A stretch of 64,000 nucleotides of DNA from Epiperipatus broadwayi (GCA_028023455.1 JAQFVV010006295.1:806001-870000); one strand, 5' to 3'; shown: positions 1 through 11,120, counted from the first letter of the stretch. Program-made: numbers and translations. The notes: a model not told the origin generated them from the sequence alone.

Positions 1-570
1 AACACCCTCTGGGCCACCTAATTTTAAGTTCACTCACAGCCCACCACTCCCTGGTACAGTAGTGCCATAAGATCCTCTCTTCTTGATGGACACGTCCACT
101 AATTTAAACTCAGAAAACATTCTGCCTGGGTCCACCAACTCTGGGTCTTCCACCACAAACAAAACTCAAAAGTGTGCACACACCCTAACCCATCAGATAG
201 TGACACCAATTCTGACCGGCAGAATCACATCATCGACATTCCCAGTGAAAACATAATGGAACTTTTCTCAAACCCAGGGCAGATGTCAGACACACAGAAC
301 GTATGAGAGAAAAAAGTACTTTCAGTGGAGAATGCCCTGGTTTTAACCTAGGCCTCATCTTGCTCCTCCCTTTGCACATCCCATGTTGAGATTTTCTCGG
401 ACAGTTGATCATCAAGTGGCATCAAGAAGAAATTGTAGTGCAATTCTGGCAAATTCCGGCAAGAGAAGAAAGAACCATGTATCTCACCTTTCCCTCACAC
501 CATGAAATCTCCATCTGCTGTTTTTCTGTACCCTATATCCATCTTGAAGGCACCATATGCTTATCTCTGT

Positions 571-1393
571 TGTTGATTTAAACATTCAGGGCCTAAATTC
601 AATCCACAGGCTCATTGCTCTCAAATGCTAGTTTGAACTCAACTCCCAATATCATCTTCTTTGCAGAACTAAACTCTTCACTCCCTTTAACAATAGGATT
701 TACTCCAATTTATCTACTTCAGTTTATTCAACTATTTCATCGCCTTGATGTCTGCTGGAGGAGTCACCATCTTCATTAATAAACATGCCCCCACCACCTT
801 TCTCATTCTACATATCAACACTATTATTTTAGAGGTGCAATTTGGATGCTTCATGCAAAAGTTTTATGATTTATATATATCTGACCTCCACTGACATATC
901 CTCATTAAATCTATTATTCATAGAATCAACTACTTCATAGCTGCCACCTCCTTTCCCATTCTCCTTCTGGGTGACTTCAACATGGGATACCAGTACTTTA
1001 CATACAAATATCTATATCTTTTTTTCAGGGGCTTAATGTGTGGCCAGGATTTTTTTCCAGACCACGCATTTTCTTTCTACACCGTAAACATACGACCCTC
1101 ATCAATTTAACATTTTATTCTCCTGATTTCCATTTCATGATTGAATCGGCCCAATTTCACACCATACCTTTCTCGGATCACAAAGCATTTCACCTTTTTC
1201 TTGATATTGACTTCGCATCTCCAGAAAACTTTGTCTTCAGAAGAACAATACGATTTTTCAACAATACACCAATAGCACTGCTTTCAGAAATTTACATATA
1301 CCTACATAAAATCAATATCCTTCAAATGGAGCCCATATCTGCATGGATCACATTTGTGGAAATCCTGCAAGCTGCCATCCACAAATATACCTG
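571..1393 (+). pseudogene. LINE endonuclease domain remnant (copy A)
   Basis: The start of the domain reads DLNIQGLNSIHRLIALKC near 571, the counterpart of INVRGLNSLARLHTIKNWF in the second copy at 27.9 kb. This is the usual N-terminal strand of an APE-type endonuclease, which nicks target DNA during LINE insertion. A weak trace of the GG-V-I-I-N segment follows near 750-790 (SPSSLINM in one frame). An open stretch of 118 residues from 1038 includes IPFSDHKAFHLFLDIDF, and its SDHKAF segment matches the conserved SDH motif that closes such domains. Frameshifts separate these parts. I infer a dead endonuclease region. Confidence 0.6.
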
Positions 1394-1793
1394 AAATTCC
1401 TGAGGGCCGCTCAAGTTGCTGACTGCAATGGACAAAATTGCAGAGCAACTAAAAGATCAGGAGAGTGGGCCATTAGACTAATCACCATCATCCAACTGAA
1501 ACTTCAATACGTGTTGTTCAAAGGGTCTTGTCTGAGTACATCTCGGTCAAATGTAGCCAGAGGTATATGGGGAATGAGCATTGTATGGACCTGAAGTTAT
1601 CTGGGGTGGGCTCTTGGTTCCCACAGGAAGCAAACCACCCTCTTGTCCATCATGGTCAGCAGACAGTCTTACATAGGTCACAAATTGCTCCTTCTTTTGA
1701 GAAATCATTACAAGCACATGCTCGTCAAGACAGACATCCCTTCTTTCACAATACCATCAACCTCGAATGCCAACTCTGATCCTGGTATCACTC

Positions 1794-3420
1794 AGGCCAT
1801 GCTACTTAACAAACTGAAAAGGTTCCCTGATAATCTGCACCCTGGTCCTTTTGCTATTCCCAAGTTCTTCCTTTGCCTTAATCAGTTTACCATCTCCATC
1901 ACCCTCAGCATGATTAACAAGCTAGCCTCAGATGTTTACAACATCAAGGGTCTCTATCCAGTTGCATTGATTACTTTCCTTAAGAAAGATTGGCCACCCA
2001 CTGAGTTCAAGAGTCTTAGGTTCATTTCAATGACCTCTTTGCTCATAAAACTTATTGAGTCTACCATCAAAGAGTCACTAGAACTATTCATACTCTCCGC
2101 CCTTTTGGCCTCACAGTTTGCTTGTAGAGGGTGCTCCATTTTTGGGACTGCCACACTCTTTACGATGATCACCAAAAATGTAAGGCAGTCTCAAAGTGGC
2201 AGGTCCATTGCTGTCTAGCTTGACATTCGGGCACCCTTTGATTCTGTCAGGGTCACCCTGCTCCTTGGCATCCTTAAGGACATTAACATTCCAGAGGCCC
2301 TGCTTTTCATCCTCCACAATCCTAGTTACCCTTCATGGGAGAGTTACCCCAGTTTCACACCTAACATATCCCTTCTTCAGGGCTCTTCACTGAGCACATT
2401 GCTTTTCACCACATTTCTGAATCCCCTCTTGCTCAAGCTGGGACATGACTTCCCTGGAATCTTCATTCCTGGGCTGGGCGAAAGCACCAAGTGCCTTGCT
2501 TACATAGACAACATGGTCATCTTCCTGCCCTCAATCGTTCTCTTCCCCAAGCTTTAAAAGATCCTCACCTGGTACACCAAAACACACAAACTGGAATTTA
2601 GCAGTGACGAATCAGTGGCTTGGCAACTTTCTTCTAGTAAACAATCTCTTCCACCTTCAACCCAAGCCACACAACTCTCTTGGATTCTCCTTCATGGTCC
2701 AAACTGCATTGTATCAAAACATATCCGTCCTCAGCATTATCACAGGCATCTACCTCTCTCTTTATGGACAAGTCACCCCTCAATCTTCTAGTGTTTTCCA
2801 AGATAGCATATTTCTTTCCTATCATTCTACCTACGCTCTTCTTCATATCCAAAATCAATGCTCTTTGCATCCATTTTCTCTGGGGCAGAAAGATGGTGGC
2901 CATCAGCCTAAAAAACTTGTTTTCCTAAAAACCTCAATGGGCTGGCCCTACACACCATCAACACTTTTCTGATCCAGAGAATTCACAAACATTCTCATGC
3001 TCATAAGTCACTTTCCTCCTGATCTAGTGCATATCATCATCACTTCCACTGACACTCCTCCTCCCAATGGAAGGCCCTGGGCATGGTCCTCACTCATTGC
3101 CAACATCCTACAAAAGGCTGGCTTTGTTATACCTTCCATCTGTGGCAAATTAAATTACTGGGAGGTTTTCAACTGGACCATAGACTCCTCCATTGTTTTC
3201 CCTACCTTTCTCAAACTTACCTCAATTAATCCACAAATTCAAAAGGTGGTCCCTCGCGGCAAAATTCCTTAATTTCCTCCTCAAAATCAACCTTCACTCC
3301 CACCAATCAATTTTTGGTCAACCATAGTAGGTGTTTCACCAAGATCCCTCTCCTATGCCAGCTCTATAAATCTGACAATGAAACCCTCCAGCACTTCCTA
3401 CTCGAATGTCTTTTTGCTTG
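1794..3420 (+). pseudogene. LINE reverse transcriptase and C-terminal zinc-finger remnant (copy A)
   Basis: RT fingers and palm are recognisable: residues read LRFISMTSLLIKLIEST (the R-P-I-S-L segment), then after a stop at 2216 LDIRAPFDSV at 2219-2248 (first catalytic block, with an aspartate), LLQGSSLSTLLF near 2370-2410 (the G-x-PLSPLLF segment) and AYIDNMVIFLP near 2500, where the usual (Y/F)-x-DD box is YIDN, so the second catalytic aspartate is lost. Near 3358-3411 CQLYKSDNETLQHFLLEC gives the Cys-x-Cys-like/His/Cys pattern found after the RT in many LINEs. The protein would copy element RNA into DNA at the nicked target. In-frame stops, frameshifts and the changed active site show it is inactive. 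Confidence 0.7.
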
Positions 3421-3965
3421 GAGTGAGATAGGTCATCAACTCCTGCCTTTTTTTTTTACAGGAACACCATTTTCGCACAGGAACGCCATCTTTAATCTTC
3501 CAAGAATACACCAAAACAGGTATTTGCAACTATCAGACTATCAGTTTTCCTCATCTATGTACTCTGGCTGTTTCGATGTACTATTATTTTTAACCAGAGA
3601 GTACATACAGTGAACTTGCTTTCCCAGAACCAGAGATACCAAACTAGCACCACCCCTGCCCCTCGCAGACACCTGGGCAATCTTCCAACTCCCATTCTCT
3701 CAGCCTCTATCACAGGACTTTTCCAATTAAATGTTTGCAACCCATGCAATCACTCGCACAACATGGAAGTGCAACTCGGACCTGCAACCAAAGACTTTTT
3801 CTTGGCCTAGCCACATCCCTTCCTCTTTTCATAAGTATCCTTCCTTTTTCACCATGTTGTTTCTGAATTTCATTTTTATCATGTAATCACTTTTTTGCAA
3901 ACCTTTTTAAAACTGCATTTATTCTTTTGATGAATAAACTTTCATCACTGGGGGGGGAAAGGGGC

Positions 3966-4095
3966 AAATACTGAATATGATAATTTAGAGTCAGCCATAT
4001 TGTTTATATCATGTATTGGAAGCCCCTGAAAATGGATTATTTAAAATAAAACACCTGACAAGCTTTTGGCAGAGATTCTATGTAAGTAACAAATT
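3966..4095 (+). repeat. Fragment of a foldback-element arm
   Basis: This stretch closely matches the right arm of the long inverted repeat at 20227-20359 (and the reverse complement of its left arm at 19102-19220). Shared landmarks are AATTTAGAGTCAGCCATATT, TTGGAAGCCCCTGA, the AAAATGGATTATTTAAAATA segment and the closing CAAGCTTTTGGCAG...ATGTAAGTA. It begins exactly where the LINE copy A ends. Either the LINE inserted into a foldback element, or only this arm fragment was left here. Confidence 0.7.
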
Positions 4096-4209
4096 GTCTT
4101 GTACATAAAAATGCAACTAGGCTTAGTAGGAGAAGAATAAGATTTGTGTAAATATATTTTGATCTGTATTTAAATGAGTGAATGTAATGAATGTATTTAT
4201 TTTAATAAA

Positions 4210-4253
4210 TAGTAGTAGTAGTTGTAGCAGTAGCAATGGCAGCAGCAGCAGCT
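4210..4253 (+). repeat. Imperfect (AGT/AGC)n microsatellite
   Basis: A run of AGT units changes into AGC units with a few interruptions, giving a 44-bp trinucleotide tract directly upstream of the DNA transposon at 4326. Confidence 0.8.
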
Positions 4254-4703
4254 AAAAAACTGATTAATTAAAAATGAAAGAAAAATTATACAAAGTAGTA
4301 TATATAGTTTTATTTATTTTGTATACATCTGGGTCTCATTTTATGTGGTAGATAGATTCCTTAGAAAACGCACACAAAAGAAATCACACAAAAATAGACT
4401 TAACTTACCTTGAAAAATGGGGGATACATACTGTAATTTTCAAAAATCGCATAAAAGCAAGGCAACAATGTAAAATTACTTTAAAATTTGCATAAAATAA
4501 GGAAATAAAATATGACTAATAAAAAATTTCGAATTTGAAAAAAATTGATACAAGAAATTTTTATTTATTAACTACCATATTTAATTTTATTCAAAACAAT
4601 ATATTTTTATGCGTAATTTACAGTATTTTACATTTTTTCATACATGAACAGTATTTTAATCATTATTGCTATTTGAAGATATGCAAATTCGTTTGTGAAC
4701 TAT

Positions 4704-4891
4704 TAAGATATCAGATTCGTCTTAAGAGGAAATACAACTAGCACCAACTTAATTTTTTTAAATTGCTCTTATAGTACATTCGCCTAAACTAAAATAGTAA
4801 GACATCATATTTGTCTCAAGAGGAAATACAACTAGCACCAACTTCATTTTTTCAAATTGCTCTTATAGCACATTCACCCAAACTAAAATGT
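4704..4891 (+). repeat. Tandem duplication, about 94-bp unit
   Basis: Two adjacent diverged copies carry AAGAGGAAATACAACTAGCA, the CACCAACTT...AAATTGCTCTTATAG segment and ACATTC(G/A)CC(T/C)AAACTAAAAT. The shared AAGAGGAAATAC starts at 4724 and 4818. The array lies inside the pogo-like element. Confidence 0.8.
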
Positions 4892-5026
4892 TTTCCAATC
4901 GCTGTTGATCCTTCCCATTTCGCTAAGCGATCTAAAATTGAAATTTTTGTTTCCAAAGAAATTCATTTTCTTGGGTGTTTTTTCCTCTCCATTAGGGTAA
5001 ACTAAAAGTTTAAAATAAAATAAGAA

Positions 5027-5087
5027 CTTAGACTTATGATAATAGACTTATGATATAGACTTATGATAATAGACTTATGATAATAAA
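5027..5087 (+). repeat. Short tandem repeat, TAGACTTATGATAA unit
   Basis: Four near-identical units of about 14 bp (one shortened) follow each other inside the pogo-like element. Confidence 0.8.
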
Positions 5088-5370
5088 AAGACTCACCACT
5101 GTTGGACAAAATTTAATTAAAACTAACAATTAAAAATTAAATTTTTATTGTTTTTAATTTTCAATTCTGTTTAAAAATCAAATTTTGTTGTTTTACATCG
5201 TATTAATTTCATTCATTGTTTCACATCGCATTAATTTCATCGTATTAATTTCATTCATTGTTTCACATCGCATTAATTTCAGATCACATTACATAATTTT
5301 TAAATTGTTAATTACAATTAAAAATCTGATTTTAATTTTTAATTGTCAAATACTCACCTTTTAAAAATAA

Positions 5371-5669
5371 ACTTGCGGACACTAAATAATTAATTGATTA
5401 CATATTCTTTTTAAAAAGCAAAAATAGAATGTGATTTAAAATGCAAAAATAACAACATGCATAGTATAGGCATCTATAATGTTTGAACAGATTTACATTA
5501 TAATCTTGTAAAATTTATTACTTGTGGACACTAAATGATTAATTGATTACATACTCTTTTTTAAAAAAAAACAAAAATAGAATGTGATTTAAAATGCAAA
5601 GTTAACAACATGCATAGTATAGGCATCTATAACGTTTGAACAGATTTACATTATAATCTTGTAAAATCT
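5371..5669 (+). repeat. Tandem duplication, about 149-bp unit
   Basis: Two copies begin with ACTTG(C/T)GGACACTAAAT at 5371 and 5520 and end with the segment TTTACATTATAATCTTGTAA. They differ at only a few positions, so this duplication is younger than the element that carries it. Confidence 0.85.
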
Positions 5670-5764
5670 AATGTGTGTATATAAAATGGGGAAATCCTGA
5701 TTTTAAGTGAATTATGAACTTTTTTATTACATAAAATCTATTACAGTATTATTATAAAGCGCTG

Positions 5765-5905
5765 AAAATATCGAAATTATTAGATGGAAATCAACTCTGA
5801 TAATACATTATTACTTTAAATATGATGTGTGAGTGGGCGAAATTTATATTTAAAGTAATAGCGCATTATCAGAGCTTGATTTCTGATCTAATAATTTTTA
5901 TCGCA
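5765..5905. repeat. Internal palindrome in the pogo-like element
   Basis: ATTATTAGATGGAAATCAAC...CTCTGATAAT...TTACTTTAAATAT on the left is mirrored by ATATTTAAAGTAATAGCGCA...TATCAGAGCTTGATTTCTGA...TCTAATAAT on the right, around a short GTGAGTGGGCG centre. It could be a nested MITE or a duplicated subterminal end. Confidence 0.7.
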
Positions 5906-6164
5906 TACAAAGATATTAAGAAGAAACATGAATCGCATCACTTCAAAATCGCATTAAAAAAATCCGCATAAAATGAGACACGGGTGTATTATGTTAATAG
6001 TCAATTCTTTGAAGTTTTATTGAATCACTTTATCATAATTTATTTTTCTGTCTGCAATAATTGGTTATCATATAATATTATAAAGATGTTTGTAGAGGCA
6101 CTGTAAATACTGGTTTATAATGATGTTAAGTTCCACCAATAGGAAAAAAACAGGTATATAAAAT

Positions 6165-6345
6165 TGGAAAGATAAGTTAGGTCATAATTTTGATTTCTCT
6201 GATACCAGTATCCTATCTAAATGTGACAGCTACCAATTTAGGATCAGAGAAGCCGTTGAAATACTAAGGAGACCAAAGTGTATTAATAAATATAATGACC
6301 CATGTCAACTTCTATTTGGAAAATTTTTTTAAAAACATATTACTC
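6165..6345 (+). pseudogene. PLE GIY-YIG endonuclease C-terminal remnant
   Basis: The plus strand reads HNFDFSDTSILSKCDSYQFR then IREAVEILRRPKCINKYNDP over about 50 residues. This is the well conserved tail of the Penelope GIY-YIG domain (H-x-I-D-F-x-x-T-x-I-L-S-x-C-D, then IREAIEI). The homologous stretch in the PLE at 36.2 kb reads HSIDFSNTRILSRCDIL and IREAIEIFKRSDCINKHDYI. Only the C-terminal part is present; the RT and the GIY and YIG motifs are missing. The domain would nick target DNA in an intact element; this copy is dead. Confidence 0.75.
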
Positions 6346-6464
6346 TGAAGATTTTCTGACTTTTATTTTTCCAATTTTATAAAACTTTTTTTTTTAGTGG
6401 TGAAATTCAGTGATTACAGTACATCCACAAGCATCTTTCATAATTTTCTATTCATCACTTAGTT

Positions 6465-6776
6465 CAGGGGTCCCCAATCCGATGCCCGCAGGCACCATGG
6501 TGCCTGCAGACCATTTTACGTGTGCCCACCGTTATCGGAATACGATAAAAAATTATTTATCTGATACAAATAAATTTTTTGTAAATTATTGTATTATATT
6601 GTAATCAAATTGTAGGGCATACTATACTTTATTTTTGAAATAAATATTTTTTTGTACATTATGTGTATTATTAACAATATCCAACTATAAATTTACATTG
6701 AAAAAATAAACAGTGCCCGCCACCTGGCCGGTATTATAGAATGTGCTCTTTAGTGCAAAAAGGTTGGGGACCCCTG
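6465..6776. mobile_element. hAT-superfamily MITE, 312 bp
   Basis: Terminal inverted repeats CAGGGGTCCCCAATCC (left) and, on the other strand, CAGGGGTCCCCAACCTTTTT (right) enclose a non-coding, A+T-rich core with GC-rich ends. A perfect 8-bp direct repeat ACTTAGTT flanks it (6457-6464 and 6777-6784), which is the target-site duplication of hAT transposons. It interrupts the PLE 3' UTR, so it is the younger insertion. It encodes no transposase and must have been moved in trans. Confidence 0.93.
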
Positions 6777-6900
6777 ACTTAGTTGATGGCTTGTAACATC
6801 AACCTGGAAAGTCAGTATATTCATTATCAAAATCATATATGGATGAACTTGCAAAATATATCATTTATATGTATGTAACCTAGTATTTCAAGATTTATTA

Positions 6901-7599
6901 TAACGAAATATTATTATTAAAAATGTTAAAGTTTCTTTTTTTTTTTTTTTATGAAAATATGATGTATATATTTACATTAGGAATTAATTAATTCTAATGA
7001 CAATAATATAAAATTTCTTCTTTTTATTTTGAATGATAATGTAGCAATTCAGCTTTTGCTTTATTTATTGTAATAAAATGAATGCTTGAGACATTCTGTC
7101 TGTAGTTGGTGGTAAAAATGAGTACTATTAACGAAAAGAAGATACATCAATTTCTCTTTGACGTCTCATATGGCAAATTTCTAATGTCAACATAATATAT
7201 TTTTGTCATAGAGCTGTTATTGTAATGGATGGTCTGTGTACCAACATAAGTCAGACAACAAGATGAGTATATTTGCTTTTACATCTGAGTTTAAATTCAC
7301 AAAAAATCATATTTCTTTTTAGTTGTTGATAATTCTTAAACGAAATATGAGTTGAATTTTTTTGAGTACAAGATGTATGTATGTGTATGATCTTTTTTTA
7401 AAATATATGTTTAGAATATAATCAAAATAAATTGTGACTTATTCCTAGTAGGCATAGAATTGTCTATCAAAGAGGATGCTATGAATTGTTTGATTGCAAA
7501 TCCAGGCTGCTATTAGGTGGTAATCTTCTATTTAGGCGCTTAAGCTGCAGATCACTTACAAGTGGAAGAAAATTTTAATAAATGGGAGAATAATTGTTT
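6901..7599. other. A+T-rich stretch without recognisable gene
   Basis: No long frame or familiar motif. 7430-7560 is slightly richer in G+C and may be the 5' flank of the RTE copy that follows. Confidence 0.5.
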
Positions 7600-9200
7600 G
7601 TTAATAAATAAGACTGTTGTTAATGAAGTTAAAAGGAAAGATGAAGAAGTTTATTCATTTAAGAAGGGAATATGCATTTTACTACATCAGCACAAAAATT
7701 ATAAACAAATAGAATGGGATTTATTATAAATAAAAAATGGAGGAACAATATTGGGGGATTGTTGGCATATCAGACAATGTGGCAAGAATAATTATTCAAA
7801 TTAGTGCAATATACCAAATGTAGATAATTCAACTTTATGCCCCAATTAGTTCTCATTGTGATGAAGAAGTAGAGAATTTTTATATGGATATATAAAATGC
7901 ATTTGATCAGATCAAACAACATTTTAAAATTGTCTTGTGAGATTTTGATGTTATAATTGGAAAACAACTAAAAGATGAAAGAAAATTTAATTATGGAGAT
8001 AGAAATGAGAGAACACACACTTATGGAATTCCTTGGAAAAAAATATATATATATTATGAATTTTTTTTGTTGAGAAAAATCTAAATAGAAATGGACATGA
8101 AAGCATATAAATGAGGGCATAGCAGAATTAGATTATATTTTGGCAAACAGAAAATATATATTTTAAGATTGTAATGTTCTTAATAGATGTGTCATAGGAT
8201 GTAACCATTGATTAGTGATGTGTAAGATGCATGTAACACAAAACTAGAGACATGAAAATTATTAAAAAAAAACAGTTAATATATGATATTTCCAATCTTC
8301 AGAAACTATTCCAATGAATATAAATTAGAGCTTGAAAATCAGTTTCAAATATTAACAGATTTTTAAGATGGCTCAGATTAGAATGAAATCAGTAACAAGG
8401 TAACTGACACACTATTAAAATTGCAAGAAAGATAGTTAGTACAAAAAAAAAAATATGGCAATTTATCAGTAAATTTTTGTACTGAGACAAGACAATGCAC
8501 GAAGGGATGGAAGACTATGAAAATTCTTAAAATTGATGCTTTAAAAAGAATTGAATATCTAAAGTCTTGTAAAATTGTAGCAAAAAAAGAGTATTGGGAA
8601 TTGGCAAGGGAAACTATAGAAGAGAATAAAAGTAGCAAAAATATAAAACATCAGCTTGGTTTTGGTAGGAAAGTTATTTCTCAATAAGAAGATGGAATTG
8701 TTACTAAAATGAGAAATGACATCACGAAATGTATGGAAGAGTTCTGTTAAGAATTAAATAATAATGAAGAATAAGAATACAAAGTATCCCCTACAATTAT
8801 TATATCCTAATTGATCAACATTTTAAAGTCCATGAAGGGAAAAGCTCCAGGAAGTAATGGAATTATAATTGATATTTTAAAAATAGACAAAGAAATAGAA
8901 AAATTGTTTACAGTTACATACCAAATGCTTAAATGATAGATAGATACCAGATGTTTGGAAGAATGCAGTAATAATATTGATATTTAAAAAAGGTGATGCG
9001 GATATTGGAAATTACAATTTAAATATAAAGAAAAATATAGAATACCAAAACTATGTTTTATTTTTACTACTAAAAAAAATAAAATGAATATAATACCTAA
9101 AATATATGTAGAAAAAGAAGATAAGTTAAAGATACTGATAATAAATAGATTAGAAAATGAAATAGTGAATGGAAGATAGGAAATATTAGTAATATAATGA
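7600..9200 (+). mobile_element. RTE-clade LINE remnant, copy 1
   Basis: Frameshifted endonuclease-RT polyprotein. The endonuclease part reads IIQLYAPISSHCDEEVENFY at about 7826-7885, GKQLKDERKF and ERTHTYGIPWKK at about 7960-8040 and AELDYILANRKYIF at about 8125-8165, the order seen in RTE-clade endonucleases. RT motifs follow: SMKGKAPGSNGIIIDILK at 8828-8880 and VWKNAVIILIFKKGDADIGN at about 8950-9010; beyond this the RT palm is poorly preserved (INRLENEIVNG near 9150). The YAPxSSHCDEEVENFY stretch is nearly identical to that of the minus-strand copy at 53 kb, so both belong to one family. Many stops make it non-functional. Confidence 0.8.
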
Positions 9201-10639
9201 AATGGATATTAGAATGAGGATAAAGATTGATAATAAGAGTAAAAATATACATATATAAAAAGAATGGGCTAAGAAATTGACATTGAGTAAAATTTTATGG
9301 AAAGGAATAGGTGCATCCAATCTTATTTATGTTAGTGATGAAGTATACAGTATTTAATAATTATTAAGAGTTTTTTAAAAAGAAGTGAAAAGAGTTAGTA
9401 AGTTTTAATGAAAATGATTTACTTTTATTATTCAATTTATCAATTAACTGTTCTAATACAGTAATTGATATGAATTTGAGAGATTTTGAGGAATAAGCAA
9501 ACATTGAAGATTGTGCTTAATTTTAGATAAATGAAATAATGAAAATTTTTTCATGATGAAAAAGATAGATTAGTTTCCTGGTTGACATAGAATTGTATTA
9601 GGTTTTATAAAAAAGAAAAGAATTTATTCAAATGATTGATCAAGGTTTATATATATTAAGAAACTATGTGAGTTAATATATATGATTATTAAAGTTGTAA
9701 TTGTGCATTTTTTTTTTTTTGATATATCATTCCAAAGCAAATTCTTTTTGCTTTTCATATTTTTCTCAATAGTATATACACTTTTTATACAATTATGTAA
9801 TTTTACCAAACTTGTATTGTTCAAGTTAGTATGAAAAGGTAAAACATAACTAATAAGAAAGTTTCAAATGCACTGAGCCAGCTTTTGGCAGATTGCAATG
9901 CATTAAATTTGGGGAAATTATAATTTTTACAGAGTTCAATTGTTTAATGTTTATAAAAACTTATTCATATATAATAATCTTTATGAAATGATAATTACAC
10001 ATTTACCCATCATATTTAGAGTTTAAGTGTTGCTCAGGTAAATCTTACAAATGTCACAAATAGGCTTAAGATGTGTTTTCAGAATGGATAAACATTTAAG
10101 TTTCAAACAATGTAGACGTGTTCGGTTAATAAATGCCTTAAACAATCAGTTGTGATCCTGATACTTTTTGCATTTGCCTGGCAAAATTGTACCAGTCAAA
10201 ACAATTAACTAGATTGGAAAAATATGATTTGCAGATTAAGATAGTGTTTATCGAGATTCTAAAGACCAAATAATTTAAATGTTGGGTGAAGAATGTGGAT
10301 GATAAATGAATATATACAATATGAAATGGGGTGATTTGGGAAGATTATGTAAGTAATTTATATGATAGAGAGAACAGATCTTTGTGCATGTTAATTGAAA
10401 AATAATTTTTAGTAGATTAAGATAAAATAGCCTTTTGTAATGATGGTAAAAGAGATTGGAAAAACATTAGTTTAGATAAAATTTGGCAAAACTTAAAAAG
10501 AATTTTATGATATTACAGATTTTTAATACTTCATGAGATAAATTTCTTTATGGTTTAAAGTGCAAAATGTCATTAATGATTCATTAGAGAAATTTCTTTA
10601 TACTTTAAGATGTAAAATGTTATAGTTGCAATTTTTATA
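9201..10639. other. A+T-rich region with no clear gene
   Basis: The first 300 bases may still be RTE sequence too decayed to follow. A 50-bp imperfect tandem duplication sits at about 10540-10625 (AAATTTCTTTA at 10540 and 10590). The stretch before 10640 may be the damaged 5' part of the LINE listed next. Confidence 0.45.
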
Positions 10640-11120
10640 GATTTTTCTTCTGAATATTGTGGATTTAGAAAAGAATGAGGGCAAAAATACAGTAATAGCA
10701 GTTATTGAAAGAATGGTTAGAGACAAAGGATAAAATTTCTTTGATAAAAAAAATTTTGGTAAAGAGAATTGAATTGATTGTTTGGAGAAGTATAAAGAAG
10801 CGGAAAGATGACAACTAGTAATTTTTTATATGAATCTGAACGTGATAATAAAATTTAATGTGTTTTTAGGAGAAATAAATAAAAGAAAAAGTGAAAAGTA
10901 CATCTTTCTATGTTGTTTAATGTTTATTTAGACAAATTGCTAAATAAATACTGCTTGATAAAATAAAGAAACATTGGGAGAAAGAAGGATTTATTGTATC
11001 TGGTTTACTGATAATATGAATATGCAGTGAAGATGAGCTTAATGGAATAAGATAAATAAAATTTATAGCAAGTTTGGGATGAGATTAAATGCAGATTAAA
11101 CCTGTGTATTATTACTGTTA
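10640..11120 (+). mobile_element. LINE RT fragment of a second lineage
   Basis: Across frames the plus strand gives EYCGFRK-E-GKNTVIAVIERM near 10655-10720, then DKKNFGKEN-IDCLEKYKEAE near 10745-10800, then SEDELNGI near 11025 and KFGMRLNAD near 11070-11095. This is the pattern of LINE RTs with a GFRKGxGTRDAI block, a DxEKAFDxVN block, and a trailing LNKIxxxxxKYGMKIN segment after the catalytic box. The catalytic FADD box itself is not preserved. It differs from the RTE copies elsewhere in the window. Heavily broken, so the clade is uncertain. Confidence 0.5.

Larger units (their letters stand above)
1..3962 (+). mobile_element. L1/Tx1-like LINE, decayed copy A (5' end outside or unclear)
   Basis: Non-LTR retrotransposon remnant. 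Read across frames, the plus strand gives an AP-endonuclease start (about 571-1390), a reverse transcriptase (about 1794-2600) and a C-terminal cysteine/histidine segment (about 3358-3420), followed by a short 3' UTR ending in AATAAA-like sequence and a G-run near 3950. The order endonuclease-RT-zinc finger is that of L1/Tx1-type LINEs; the clade assignment is inferred from remembered motifs and not tested. The copy is clearly related to the one at 27.9-31.5 kb. It is much richer in G+C than the flanking DNA, which makes its 3' edge easy to see. Many frameshifts and stops break it, so it cannot make protein. The 5' boundary is not visible and may lie before base 1. Confidence 0.75.
4326..5986. 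mobile_element. Non-autonomous Tc1/mariner (pogo/Tigger-like) DNA transposon
   Basis: The two ends are inverted: CATCTGGGTCTCATTTTATG at 4326 and, on the other strand from 5986, CACCCGTGTCTCATTTTATG. Both are preceded by TA (4324-4325 and 5987-5988), the target-site duplication of the Tc1/mariner superfamily. Repeated TCGCAT/ATGCGA words inside the ends recall pogo/Tigger elements, but this finer placement is inferred. No transposase frame is present, so it would have moved in trans. The interior has been enlarged by several tandem duplications (4704-4891, 5027-5087, 5196-5280, 5371-5669) and holds a palindrome at 5765-5905. Confidence 0.75.
6000..6900 (+). mobile_element. Penelope-like element 3' end with inverted partner and nested hAT MITE
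   Basis: The coding end is at about 6165-6345 (plus). Its 3' UTR runs from about 6400, is split by the hAT MITE at 6465-6776, and continues to about 6900. After removing the MITE the order GATTACAGTACATCCACAAG...AGTTGATGGC...ATATGGATGAACTTGCAAAA matches the 3' UTR of the PLE at 36470-36610. The segment at about 6000-6150 is the same UTR on the opposite strand (CAGTATTTACAGTGCCTCTA when read on minus). Inverted flanking copies are known for PLEs, which often insert as partial tandem or inverted units. Confidence 0.65.

Noticed and set aside
4535-5005. Short plus-strand frames inside the pogo-like element
   Set aside because: They span tandem duplications and show only AT-driven amino-acid bias, with no transposase motif such as a DDE or DDD signature.
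9860-9900. CAGCTTTTGGCAGATTG resembling the end of the foldback arm
   Set aside because: Only about 14 bases agree and the rest of the arm is absent; chance is likely.
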